Source: an uncultured Dorea sp.
GTDB lineage: Bacteria > Bacillota > Clostridia > Lachnospirales > Lachnospiraceae
NCBI GenBank assembly: GCA_948602995.1
Contig: CAPEBR010000009.1
Span: 1-64,000 of the forward strand
Reading direction: 5' to 3'
DNA: 64,000 nt
A program made the translations under genes and the position numbers. Positions 52,150 through 60,721 of the stretch are shown here, in pieces. The first letter of the stretch is position 1. Every line of letters starts with the position of its first letter. The notes under the pieces are model-generated. The model did no database searches. It was not told the DNA's origin and saw only the letters and a list, made by a program, of their open reading frames with translations.

Positions 52150-53031
52150 CTATACACATTCCCGGAAATCTATTGGTATCTGATAATTCAATAACTGCTG
52201 TTTTGTAGGACATGATACCTTATTTGAATAAATCAGCAATTCCGATGCCTTTCCCTTATTTGCGGCACTATAAATCAAATCAAATTTCTGCGTTTTATTT
52301 TGTGCATATAGATTTGCAATTTCCGGTACATCATCATACGTCATAATCCAGGGTGCATCAATATTATTAACTATAACATCATGGATTTTTCTGTGATCAT
52401 CTGATGTAAGAAAATTTTTATATAACTTTTGCCCCTTATTGTAATATGGTGGATCGAAATAAATAAAGATATTTTCTCCGAATCGCGGAATGTAATTATT
52501 CAACAGACTTATAATATCTTTGTTATACACACTTATATGATTTCTAAAAACCGAAATAGCCTTGATCTTTGCAATCAGTGCGCTTCGCTTAAATCTGACA
52601 TCCAACTTCCATTCGCCAGTCTGTGAGTACCCTCCTATAGGTCCAGCTGTCAAAATACCTGACCGATTTGTTCTATTTAAAAACAAGGTTGCGAAAGCCA
52701 GATCAACAGAGTATTTTGTCTGCGACAGGTAAATCTCCTTTTGTTTATACCACTCATCTATTGTTACTGGTGTATCTTCTATTCTGTTTATCAGCTCGTC
52801 AGAAGCCTCTTTAACCGCACGCCAAAAAGAATAGATGGCTTTGTCAAAATCATTTATAACTATATTTTCTACCTTTTTGTCAAGCAAAAGAGAAAGGGCA
52901 ACCCCTGCTCCTCCCGCAAACGGCTCAACATATGTACAGTTAGATATACCTATATTATTTATCATCATTCCAACAAAATCTGACAGACGGCTTTTCCCGC
53001 CAGGATAACGTAATGGTGATGGATTTGGCAT
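52150..53031 (-). CDS. D12-class DNA adenine methyltransferase (Dam-like)
   Basis: The 293-residue protein has the SAM-binding start LRYPGGKSRLSDF (residues 7-19), YVEPFAGGAGVALSLL, and the catalytic FIYFDPPYYNKGQKLY (DPPY at about 193-196). These mark the class alpha N6-adenine methylases of the Dam/D12 group; the recognition sequence cannot be read. It lies ten bases upstream of the broken OLD-like ATPase, so it may have been the modification part of a defence system. The reading frame is intact and it may now act as an orphan methylase. Confidence 0.9.
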   Translation of the reverse strand: MPNPSPLRYPGGKSRLSDFVGMMINNIGISNCTYVEPFAGGAGVALSLLLDKKVENIVINDFDKAIYSFWRAVKEASDELINRIEDTPVTIDEWYKQKEIYLSQTKYSVDLAFATLFLNRTNRSGILTAGPIGGYSQTGEWKLDVRFKRSALIAKIKAISVFRNHISVYNKDIISLLNNYIPRFGENIFIYFDPPYYNKGQKLYKNFLTSDDHRKIHDVIVNNIDAPWIMTYDDVPEIANLYAQNKTQKFDLIYSAANKGKASELLIYSNKVSCPTKQQLLNYQIPIDFRECV

Positions 53032-53127
53032 AGCGCTCTCCCCCCTTCAGCCTTTATTTAATGATACCATATAGACAGACAATTTTCTACACAATCGGCA
53101 AATCATCCGATAATTAAACTATATTTC

Positions 53128-53260
53128 GTTACTGTTCACTCCGTTCACAGCAACATTCGCAAATCCATTTAAAATTCGCTTCGCGAATAGGATTTGCTCA
53201 CACCTGAATCATTTTCTTACGGACTTTGCAGTAAATGCAAAGTCCTGTGTGAACAGTAAC
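53128..53260. mobile_element. Family A mobile element at the stop codon of the histidine kinase
   Basis: This 133-bp inverted copy of the element at 39624 has ends GTTACTGTTCAC and GTGAACAGTAAC. Flanks TATATTTC (53120-53127) and TACATTTC (53261-53268) agree at seven of eight positions. The last base of the kinase stop TAG is the first base of the element. The uninterrupted sequence would also give TAG, so the protein is unchanged. Confidence 0.88.
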
Positions 53261-54537
53261 TACATTTCTCCAGCAAATTCCATCTCAAAGGATACCACAT
53301 TCCCCTCCCTATACTCTGCTCTGATCGTCCCTTTGCTGGCCTCAGCAATAAACCGCGCCATTGAAAGCCCGATCCCATATCCCCCTTGATCTTTCTGCGT
53401 ACGCGCCCCATCCGCCCGGTAAAACCGGTCAAACAGCTTCTCAGGCGGAACCTCCGGAAGCGCCTCACAGGTATTCTCCACCCGGACAACGATCCGTTCC
53501 CCGCTTCTGCAGACCGCACACCTCACCCAGCCATAGTCATCCGTATATTTCAATGCGTTATCAAGCAGAATCGCAAACAGCTGCCCCACCTGTTCCCGAT
53601 CGGCACAGATATAGACATCCTCCTTGATATCCGTCTGAACAGAAATCCCCCGGAGCTTGAAAGGCTCCATAAATCCATCCACTATTTCCACCAACAGGCT
53701 GCCTGCTGAAAATTCTTCTATATTTCCCTGCACTCCCCCTTCATCCATACGCGCAAGGGCAAGCAGATTCTTCATAAGACCGTCAAGGCGCATAGTCTGC
53801 TCCTTAATATTTCTGCTCCACTTATTTTCCCCGTTATAGAGCTCCATCGCCTCTGTATTAGACTGGATAATCGCAAGTGGAGTCTTGATCTCGTGGCCTG
53901 CATTTGTCACAAACTGCTTCTGTCTCTCCATACTCTCTGCAACGGGAAGGATTGCGCGCCTGGAAAGCAGAGCCACAAACGCAAACATCAGCGCCCAGCA
54001 GACGCACCCGGCAGCGCCCGACAGCAGGAGCACCCGAAGGCCGGATACCTTCTCCTCCGATATGTCAAGAAATATGACCGTCTTCCCCTGTCCCGCAGGG
54101 CTGCTACGGACCAGATACCGGAACCTTCCGCTTTTTCCAGTCTCCTTTCCTGTCTGGTATACCTCCTGTGCATATGCTTTTGCGTCTTCTTCACCCACCG
54201 CCGAAGTCCGGCTCACATCCACGTAAACAATACTCCCATTTTCATCAAACCGGAGCACGAAAAAGTTCGAAGACATCACCGTATCATAATCATTTTTGGG
54301 AGCCCTCATATCAAGACCCGGCGGCGGTGCACCGGGCTCATGCCCCTTCCCAGGATCCATGTCCGGCTTCATTCCGGGCTCCGTCTCCTCCCCTGATATC
54401 AGTTCAAGCCTTCTTTCAATCTCATTTCCCGTAATAATAAGATTGGCAGCGTTCACGGCTCCGAGCATCAGAAGCATTAGCACCGTAACCGCTGCCATCG
54501 CAGTAACTACAAATTTTTTCTGCAGAGCCTTTATCAT
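53260..54537 (-). CDS. Sensor histidine kinase (HisKA/HATPase)
   Basis: The ATG at 54537 overlaps the regulator stop by four bases and gives 425 residues. Two transmembrane segments (about 10-35 and 172-197) bracket an extracytoplasmic sensor that begins with a Pro/Gly-rich stretch (PGMKPDMDPGKGHEPGAPPP). HisKA has H in AGHEIKTPLAI; the ATPase domain has DNALKYTDD and GYGIGLSMARF. It pairs with the regulator encoded just upstream. The signal is unknown. Its end is the site of a mobile element insertion. Confidence 0.93.
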   Translation of the reverse strand: MIKALQKKFVVTAMAAVTVLMLLMLGAVNAANLIITGNEIERRLELISGEETEPGMKPDMDPGKGHEPGAPPPGLDMRAPKNDYDTVMSSNFFVLRFDENGSIVYVDVSRTSAVGEEDAKAYAQEVYQTGKETGKSGRFRYLVRSSPAGQGKTVIFLDISEEKVSGLRVLLLSGAAGCVCWALMFAFVALLSRRAILPVAESMERQKQFVTNAGHEIKTPLAIIQSNTEAMELYNGENKWSRNIKEQTMRLDGLMKNLLALARMDEGGVQGNIEEFSAGSLLVEIVDGFMEPFKLRGISVQTDIKEDVYICADREQVGQLFAILLDNALKYTDDYGWVRCAVCRSGERIVVRVENTCEALPEVPPEKLFDRFYRADGARTQKDQGGYGIGLSMARFIAEASKGTIRAEYREGNVVSFEMEFAGEM

Positions 54538-55208
54538 CCCTTTACCTCCAGCGTATATCCCACACCGCGCCTGGCTGTAACCACCACATTGGCTTTTAAT
54601 GCCGCAAGGCGCCTGCGCAGATAGGAAATGTACACCCACACTGTCCCGGGCTCCGTCTCTGTATCATAGCCCCACACTTTCACAAGCAGAGTCTCCGTGG
54701 ACAGACAGATGCCCTGATTCAGCATCAGAAGCTCCATAAGCTGGTATTCCAGTCTTGGAAGAACCTGCACTCCTCCCTCCCCCGCCAGTTCATAACTCTG
54801 CCGGTTCAGCGATATATTTCCGCAGGTCAGAATATCGGGCGTATATTCCTCCCTGCGCCGAAGCATAGCGCGGACACGGGCAAGCAGCAGATTCATGGAA
54901 AATGGCTTGGGCAGATAGTCATCCGCCCCCAGATCCAGTCCCTTTATCTGGTCCTCTGTCTCCGACTTTGCCGTAAGGAGCAGCACCGGCGTCCGGAATC
55001 CCTCGCGCCGGAGCCGTCCAAGCACCTCCAGGCCGTCTGGCTTCGGCATCATAATATCAAGAATAATCCCGTCATACTCCCCGGTCCTGGCATAGGCAAG
55101 CGCCTCCTCCCCGTCATACACTGCGTCCACAATATAGTTATGATAAGTCAGAATATCCACAACAGCCTCTGACATAGCCCTCTCATCCTCAGCATATAAA
55201 AGTCTCAT
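54534..55208 (-). CDS. OmpR-family response regulator
   Basis: The 224-residue protein has a receiver domain (acidic pair E7-D8, phospho-acceptor in YDGIILDIMMPKPDG, Lys in LTAKSE) and a C-terminal winged helix (about 125-222; VWVYISYLRRRLAALKANV, TARRGVGYTLEVKG). The gene precedes the kinase with a four-base overlap. Targets cannot be read. The preceding start has a weak ribosome site. Confidence 0.94.
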   Translation of the reverse strand: MRLLYAEDERAMSEAVVDILTYHNYIVDAVYDGEEALAYARTGEYDGIILDIMMPKPDGLEVLGRLRREGFRTPVLLLTAKSETEDQIKGLDLGADDYLPKPFSMNLLLARVRAMLRRREEYTPDILTCGNISLNRQSYELAGEGGVQVLPRLEYQLMELLMLNQGICLSTETLLVKVWGYDTETEPGTVWVYISYLRRRLAALKANVVVTARRGVGYTLEVKG

Positions 55209-55220
55209 ACTCTGTCTGCC

Positions 55221-55703
55221 TCAGTCACAGTACCGCACATCAAAATGCATACTTCCGTCTTCCTCTATATCCATGATAATATAGCTTCCCTTACGTCCCA
55301 TCTGCCTGGGGTATGCAATACTGCCGGGATTCAGCGTCACAAGATCATCTTCCTCCGTAAGGGACGGCCTGTGCGTGTGTCCATACATCACCACATCCAC
55401 CCCCCGTCCGCGTGCCTCCTCCTTCAGGCGTCCTTCGTTGAGGGCGACGCAGTAATAATGCCCGTGGGTAATAAAGATCCGCTTCTTCCCGATCTGGAAT
55501 TCCTCCTCCCTTGGAAGATCCGAGAAGAAATCATTATTTCCTCCCACCATATGTACCGGGCATCCTGCGAGGGCTTCTATATAATCCTCTGCTCCCTCCA
55601 CATCACCTAAATGGATCATCATGTCAATTCCCGTTTCCTTTTCAAGCACTCTCTCCAGATTTCTATGCGACTTATGTGTGTCGCTGACAATCAATATTCT
55701 CAT
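55221..55703 (-). CDS. YfcE/MJ0936-type metallophosphodiesterase
   Basis: The 160-residue calcineurin-like protein has the metal-site motifs VSDTHKSHRN, HLGDVEGAEDY, GGNNDFF, THGHYYCV and YGHTHRPSL in order. This small family hydrolyses phosphodiesters in vitro. It lies 38 bases downstream of rdgB on the same strand, a frequent pairing in Clostridia (rdgB-yfcE). Confidence 0.93.
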   Translation of the reverse strand: MRILIVSDTHKSHRNLERVLEKETGIDMMIHLGDVEGAEDYIEALAGCPVHMVGGNNDFFSDLPREEEFQIGKKRIFITHGHYYCVALNEGRLKEEARGRGVDVVMYGHTHRPSLTEEDDLVTLNPGSIAYPRQMGRKGSYIIMDIEEDGSMHFDVRYCD

Positions 55704-55733
55704 AATATTCTGCTCCCCGCTTTTTCTTCGAGG

Positions 55734-55761
55734 GTAACAGTTCAGATACCTTCACTGTTAC
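55734..55761. repeat. Short boundary palindrome
   Basis: GTAACAG (55734-55740) and CTGTTAC (55755-55761) surround TTCAGATACCTTCA. The same motif occurs at 57893-57921 and 30368-30394. These look like minimal relatives of the GTTACTG-ended elements. This one straddles the rdgB stop codon (GTTACC on the plus strand). Confidence 0.5.
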
Positions 55762-56365
55762 CTTCGAGAATTCTCCGCATCTTCCGAAGCCCCTCTCCCC
55801 TGTGGCTTAGTTCATTTTTCTTCTCCGGCGCAAGCTGCGCGCTTGTGCACCCATACTCCGGAAGGTAAAAAATCGGGTCATAGCCAAATCCATTTTCACC
55901 CGTGATCTCATGACCGATGATCCCTTCCATTGTCCCTCTTACCACCTGGCTTGTCCCGTCTGGAAATGCTGCCGCAATGGCGCAGACAAACCGCGCTGTG
56001 CGCTCCTCATCCGGTACGCCCGAAAGCCTGTCAAGAAGCGCCTGGTTCTTAATATCATAGGAAGTGTCCTCCCCCATATACCTGGCAGAATAGATTCCCG
56101 GCTCCTTCCCCAGATAGTCAATCTCAAGTCCGGAATCATCCGCCAGGATAACTGCGTCCTGGTACTCTGGCATCCTGCGTGCCGCCTCCGCGATTCCCCG
56201 CGCCTTAATCAGCGCATTTTCCTCAAAGGTTGTCCCGTCTTCCACCACTGATGCATCAATTCCCGCCTCCCTCTGGGATAAGATCTCCGCTCCCAGATCA
56301 GCAAGAATCATCCGGATCTCTATCATCTTATTCTGATTTCCCGTAGCAAATATGATTTTGTCCAT
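55742..56365 (-). CDS. rdgB: XTP/dITP diphosphatase (RdgB/HAM1)
   Basis: The 207-residue protein starts IIFATGNQNKMIEIRMIL, has the active-site region ILADDSGLEIDYLGKEPGIY with ARYMGED, and ends GYDPIFYLPEYGCTSAQLAP and LSHRGEGL. These are all signatures of the house-cleaning NTP pyrophosphatase that removes non-canonical purine nucleotides. It is the second gene of a run with the RNA methylase and the phosphodiesterase. Confidence 0.96.
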   Translation of the reverse strand: MDKIIFATGNQNKMIEIRMILADLGAEILSQREAGIDASVVEDGTTFEENALIKARGIAEAARRMPEYQDAVILADDSGLEIDYLGKEPGIYSARYMGEDTSYDIKNQALLDRLSGVPDEERTARFVCAIAAAFPDGTSQVVRGTMEGIIGHEITGENGFGYDPIFYLPEYGCTSAQLAPEKKNELSHRGEGLRKMRRILEGNSEGI

Positions 56366-56381
56366 ATACTCCGCCTCTCTA

Positions 56382-57548
56382 TTATTCCTGTTGCTCTTTT
56401 CTCTGTCCGGTACGTCCAGGCTTCGGCCCCTGGAACTGGTAAAAATACGTCTTCAGCATCCCGTTATAGATCTTCCGGTTCTTGTCCGCCTTCCGCCCAA
56501 AATACCTCTCGGCATCCTCATAGGAGGTAATCATATAGGCTGACCAGGAGTCAAGCCTCCAGAAGCTCTCTCCAAATGCCTGGTAAAGCGCCGGAAGATC
56601 CTTCTTATCCTCCAGGCGCTCCCCGTAGGGCGGGTTCGTAATGATAAAGCCGTATTTCTTCGGATGACTCAGCGCCCGCACATCTCTCTCCTGAAAGTGG
56701 ATCAGATGGTCTACTCCTGCTTCCCTTGCGTTTCTCCTGGCAACCCGGATGACTGACGGATCCACATCATAGCCCTGGATATCCACGTCCGGGGTCTGAT
56801 CCATCAGGTCATTTGCCTCATTTACCGCCTCATACCACAGCTTTTTTGGTATCAGATCCGCCCAGGCTTCTGCCGTAAAGGAACGGTTCACCCCAGGGGC
56901 AATTCCTGCCGCCATCATGGCCGCTTCTATAGGAAATGTCCCGCTGCCGCAAAACGGATCCACAAGAATCCGGTCTTTCTTCCAGGGTGTCAGCATGATC
57001 AGCGCACAGGCAAGAGTCTCCGTAATGGGAGCCTTCCCCGACACCTCACGATAGCCCCTCTTATGAAGCGATACCCCGGATGTGTCGATTCCAATCGTCA
57101 CCTTGTCCTTCTTAAGAAATACCCTCAAAGGATACGCCTCCCCGTCCTCGGGAAGCCAGTCCATATGATACTTCTTTGACAGACGCCCGGCAATAGCTTT
57201 CTTCATAATCGACTGAATATCAGAGGGGCTGTACAGTCTGCTTTTTATAGACGCCGCCTTTGCGACCCAGCATTTCCCGTCTTCCGGTATGTAGTCCTCC
57301 CATGGTACTGCCCTTGTCCTTTCAAAAAGTTCGTCAAAGGTAACGGCGGAAAAACTGGCTGCCTTGATCAGAACTCTCTCCGCTGTCCTTAAAAATATAT
57401 TAGCGCGGCATACGGCGCCTTCATCGCCCCAGAAGGTGACGCGCCCGTCCTCCACCTCTGAAATCTCGTAGCCCAGGCCTGTAATCTCCCTTTTCAGCAC
57501 TGCCTCAAGCCCAAAATGACAGGGGGCGATCAATTCAAAACGCTTCAT
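56382..57548 (-). CDS. THUMP-domain RNA methyltransferase (RlmL-like N-terminal unit)
   Basis: The ATG at 57548 gives 388 residues, beginning MKRFELIAPCHFGLEAVLKR. Residues 1-160 contain the THUMP domain. The Rossmann methylase follows with DPFCGSGTFPIEAAMM and the catalytic IITNPPYGERL, the N2-guanine methylase type. It corresponds to the RlmL (YcbY) N-terminal half / YpsC family, which methylates 23S rRNA. The C-terminal fusion partner of the Escherichia coli protein is absent, as is usual in Firmicutes. Confidence 0.93.
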   Translation of the reverse strand: MKRFELIAPCHFGLEAVLKREITGLGYEISEVEDGRVTFWGDEGAVCRANIFLRTAERVLIKAASFSAVTFDELFERTRAVPWEDYIPEDGKCWVAKAASIKSRLYSPSDIQSIMKKAIAGRLSKKYHMDWLPEDGEAYPLRVFLKKDKVTIGIDTSGVSLHKRGYREVSGKAPITETLACALIMLTPWKKDRILVDPFCGSGTFPIEAAMMAAGIAPGVNRSFTAEAWADLIPKKLWYEAVNEANDLMDQTPDVDIQGYDVDPSVIRVARRNAREAGVDHLIHFQERDVRALSHPKKYGFIITNPPYGERLEDKKDLPALYQAFGESFWRLDSWSAYMITSYEDAERYFGRKADKNRKIYNGMLKTYFYQFQGPKPGRTGQRKEQQE

Positions 57549-57692
57549 ATCATTCTCCAATCCTTTTATCGTTACTATTCACGACCCGTTTTACTACCCA
57601 TTTATCTTACTTGTTATCGTATATATTTGTCAAGCACAAGAGCCGCTGCACATTAGATTCCTGTGCGGCGGCCCCCGGCGTCTGCTTACTGA

Positions 57693-57866
57693 TTAGTAAT
57701 TGCTGTTCTCGTTGCTGGAATTCTTGTTAGAAGAATTCTGGCTTGATGCATTCCTGTTGCTGGAATTCTGATTGGATGCGTTCTTGTTTGTTGAATTCTT
57801 GTTAGAAGAATTCTGGTTTGATGCATTCTGGTTTGATGCATTGCTTGAACTATAATTCTTGCTCAT
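57693..57866 (-). CDS. 57-residue Asn/Ser-repeat peptide
   Basis: The ATG at 57866 is preceded by AGGAGG. After MSKNYSS the whole chain is a five-residue repeat of the form NxSN(Q/K/R/E): NASNQ, NSSNK, NSTNK, NASNQ, NSSNR, NASSQ, NSSNK, NSSNE, ending NSNY. It contains no hydrophobic core, Cys or signal peptide. Similar Asn-rich small proteins are known in spore-forming Clostridia but their role is unclear. It is monocistronic, between the RNA methylase and a secreted-protein gene. Confidence 0.6.
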   Translation of the reverse strand: MSKNYSSSNASNQNASNQNSSNKNSTNKNASNQNSSNRNASSQNSSNKNSSNENSNY

Positions 57867-57892
57867 GTCAATTCCTCCTAAAACTTTTATAA

Positions 57893-57921
57893 TTGTAACA
57901 GCCTGATACATTCACTGTTAC
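57893..57921. repeat. Short boundary palindrome
   Basis: TGTAACAG..CTGTTAC surrounds CCTGATACATTCA, as at 55734-55761. It lies in the leader of the Asn/Ser peptide gene. Confidence 0.45.
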
Positions 57922-58143
57922 TGATCATGCACTCTTTGGAGTACATTTATGATACGAGATTATTATGTCCGCTGCATCAGGACAATATACATTTTTTGTT
58001 TCAATTTTTTTTTAAGAATGAAGTGCTATACTAAAGTTGTAACAAAAGTGGCTAATGAGATATAAGAAACCATTGAGGAAAATTGAAGATTATGGTAATC
58101 TATTGATAGTGGGATTATAAAAAAAGAAAAAGGGGAGAGGAAA

Positions 58144-60363
58144 TTGAAAAAAGTAACAAAAAGATTTTTATCACTTGCACTAACAGCAGCGCTGATATTT
58201 CCAGCCAGTTTATATCCGGCGCATGCATCGGATCTTCCGGCAGCTGCCTCAAACCCGGAGTACATCCGGCAGTCAGGGGACAGCATTGTAAATCCAGGCA
58301 GTACACCGGCAGATAAACCGTCTCAGGCCGCCAGGGACGCCTCACAGGATGACAATACACCCCCTGCAGACAGCAACACGCCTTCACAGGGAGATCTTCC
58401 AGGCATCCCGCAGCAGCCGGCGGATCCGAACGACACACAGCAGCCAGCAGATCCGAATGACACGCCGCAGCCGGAAAATCCGGGAAATCCACAGCAGCCG
58501 GATCCAGATAATCCACAGCAGCCGGAAAACCCGAACGACACGCCGCAGCCGGCGAACCCGGATAATCCACAACAGCCGGAAAACCCGAATGACACACCGC
58601 AGCCGGTGAACCCGGATAATCCGCAGCAGCCGGAAAACCCGGACAACCCGCAGCAGCCAGAAGAACCGGATATAGCTAACAGCAAAGGGCATTTTACTGA
58701 GGTCAGGCTCGTCAGCAACGGCATCAGCCTTACGTGGGAAAAGATCGCCGGCGCCAAAGGCTACTATATAAAGAGAAAGATATCCGGCGGAACCTGGCAG
58801 GTACTGGTAAAAACCAAAGGAGAGGACGTTTTAAACTATATTGATACAGACGTAACCGTGGGATCCACTTACTATTATTGCGTGAAGGCCTATGCGGGCA
58901 GCGAAAAGGGTGAAGCCAGCGCAAACAAGAAGGTTGTATATCTTCTGCCTCCGTCTCTGACCACCGAGGTGGCTTCTAACGGCATACAGCTTCGCTGGAA
59001 TCGTCCGGTCAGCGCTTCCGGCTATTATGTATACCGGAGGCTTCTGACAAAAAACACATGGACAAAGGTTTATACCATCACACAGCCGGGCGAAATCTCC
59101 TGGCGTGATACCACTGCGAAAAACGGCAACACCTATGCCTATGTTGTTACGACATACAATGGCGCATCAGAAAGTATTTATTCGAATGAAAAAAGCTATA
59201 CAAAAGTAAATGTTCCAAAGGTAACGGGTCTGACCAGGAAGTCCTCCACAAAGATGAAGGTTACCTGGAAAGTAAACAAACATGCATCCGGCTACCAGAT
59301 ACAGTATTCAAAAAACAGTCTGTTTCAAGGAGTAAAAAAGGTAACACTGAGAGATGGCAGCCTGTCAGCCTATACCCTTTCCGGCCTGGCCAAAAAGCAG
59401 AACTATTATGTAAGAGTCCGCACCTTTATAAAGAAAAACGGGAAAACATATTTTTCCGCCTGGGCTGCATCAAGTAATGTAAAATCAACAAAAACTGCCA
59501 AAGCAACCATTTTGAAAAAGGGGAAAAAGAAGCTTGAACTCCGCTCCTTTGCAAAACAGGTAATGTTCCAGCATGACGTCCTCCAGGGCTCCTGTACAGA
59601 CGGCACGTATTCGTATTACGTTCTGCTTAATAAAAGTAATTATTACAGTAAAATTGTAAAGGTTCATCACTCTACCCGGAAAGTTGTGCTGGTATCTGGC
59701 GCCATGTATCTGGGCAGCGGAAATGATATGACTTACAATCCGGATAAAAACCGTCTTGTAGTTGTCCAGTGCACAGGTACGGATCCCAAGGCATTGATTT
59801 CAATAGATCCGAATACTTTGGGAATCATCGAAAACCGGCACATAACCCTGCCGAATAAACTTGCAGGAGGGACCACATCAGATGCAGCAGGCGCTACTGC
59901 ATTTTCCGGAATCGCATATGATAAGACACGGAAACAGTATGCTGTACTATTAAGTCATAATTATAATTTCATTATTCTTGACGCCGAGATGAACCCGATA
60001 CAATACGTAAAGGCCAGTAAGAAGAATGATTACAAGATACAGGGGATTGATGCAACCAGTGACTACATTCTGGTGGCACAGAGCCCGAAATATTCAAGTC
60101 AGGCATACAACATCATCACAGTTTATGACTGGGACGGCAATTACATCGCAAAAATTAATGCAAAAAAAGGATATGAGATCGAAAGCATCTTCCATATAGG
60201 AAAGAAATATTATGCATCCTTTTATCGTTCCTATTATAAGACCTACTATAAAAAAGTGACAAAAAAGGTCAAAGTAAAAGGCAAGATTAAAAAGAAGAAA
60301 GTAAAGAAAAAATATACAAAATTCATGCGGGACAATTATGTATACCGCATAAGTGGAATCTAA
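58144..60363 (+). CDS. Secreted FN3 protein with Pro/Gln/Asn repeats and beta-propeller-like C-terminus
   Basis: The TTG start at 58144 follows GGGGAGAGG and opens a signal peptide (KKVTKRFLSLALTAALIFPA); 739 residues. After a spacer, residues of about 85-180 consist of Pro/Asn/Gln-rich units (NPDNPQQPENPNDTPQP) likely spanning the cell wall. Three fibronectin type III domains follow at about 185-450 (ISLTWEKIAGAKGYYIKRKI, IQLRWNRPVSASGYYVYRR). The rest (about 470-739) is beta rich with repeating strands and resembles a propeller (YDKTRKQYAVLLSHNYNFII). A very Lys-rich stretch occurs near the end. No catalytic motif recognised. Probably a surface-associated protein. Confidence 0.78.
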   Translation: MKKVTKRFLSLALTAALIFPASLYPAHASDLPAAASNPEYIRQSGDSIVNPGSTPADKPSQAARDASQDDNTPPADSNTPSQGDLPGIPQQPADPNDTQQPADPNDTPQPENPGNPQQPDPDNPQQPENPNDTPQPANPDNPQQPENPNDTPQPVNPDNPQQPENPDNPQQPEEPDIANSKGHFTEVRLVSNGISLTWEKIAGAKGYYIKRKISGGTWQVLVKTKGEDVLNYIDTDVTVGSTYYYCVKAYAGSEKGEASANKKVVYLLPPSLTTEVASNGIQLRWNRPVSASGYYVYRRLLTKNTWTKVYTITQPGEISWRDTTAKNGNTYAYVVTTYNGASESIYSNEKSYTKVNVPKVTGLTRKSSTKMKVTWKVNKHASGYQIQYSKNSLFQGVKKVTLRDGSLSAYTLSGLAKKQNYYVRVRTFIKKNGKTYFSAWAASSNVKSTKTAKATILKKGKKKLELRSFAKQVMFQHDVLQGSCTDGTYSYYVLLNKSNYYSKIVKVHHSTRKVVLVSGAMYLGSGNDMTYNPDKNRLVVVQCTGTDPKALISIDPNTLGIIENRHITLPNKLAGGTTSDAAGATAFSGIAYDKTRKQYAVLLSHNYNFIILDAEMNPIQYVKASKKNDYKIQGIDATSDYILVAQSPKYSSQAYNIITVYDWDGNYIAKINAKKGYEIESIFHIGKKYYASFYRSYYKTYYKKVTKKVKVKGKIKKKKVKKKYTKFMRDNYVYRISGI

Positions 60364-60448
60364 AAAGCCAGGGGAGGTTACAGAGAGGGGAATCGCTTCC
60401 ATAAATTGTAAAATTGATCAATTTACACAAAAAAGTGATGTAAAATAT

Positions 60449-60541
60449 ATGAAATATTTTCAAAAGTTTTCCTTGCTTTTTATGGCAGTATATATTATAC
60501 TAATCAGTGTAGAGAGAGTACTTTCTACAACCCCTTATTAA
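60449..60541 (+). CDS. Possible 30-residue single-helix membrane peptide
   Basis: This is a short frame starting MKYFQKFSLLFMAVYIILIS, with one hydrophobic helix. There is no clear ribosome site. It lies between the FN3 gene and its terminator, so it would be co-transcribed. An imperfect dyad TGTAAAATTGATCAATTTACA (60407-60427) lies just upstream. Confidence 0.25.
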   Translation: MKYFQKFSLLFMAVYIILISVERVLSTTPY

Positions 60542-60558
60542 TTATTTATACTCCCCTC

Positions 60559-60598
60559 AAAAGACCGGTGGCTCCCCCATCGGTCTTTTATTTTTTAT
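60559..60598 (+). terminator. Rho-independent terminator after the FN3 gene
   Basis: AAAAGACCGGTGG (60559-60571) pairs with CCATCGGTCTTTT (60577-60589) with one wobble and a five-base loop, followed by ATTTTTTA. Confidence 0.9.
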
Positions 60599-60721
60599 GT
60601 AAGAAGCTTCTTATTTCCTACACTCCACACTTCTTACCTTCCCTGCCGTACCATACATATTCAAAAAACGAAAACTCTTTCCAGTTCCATGGTTTCATCC
60701 CACGGCTGCCTTTCATCTCCT

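Noticed and set aside
58323..58757. Minus-strand Gly/Cys-rich frame opposite the Pro/Gln repeats of the secreted FN3 protein
   Set aside because: The low-complexity mirror of a repeat on the plus strand gives the apparent Gly/Cys repeats; there is no ribosome site.
60407..60427. Imperfect dyad TGTAAAATTGATCAATTTACA as operator
   Set aside because: It lies downstream of a large gene and before a doubtful 30-residue frame; symmetry is imperfect and there is no promoter in register.
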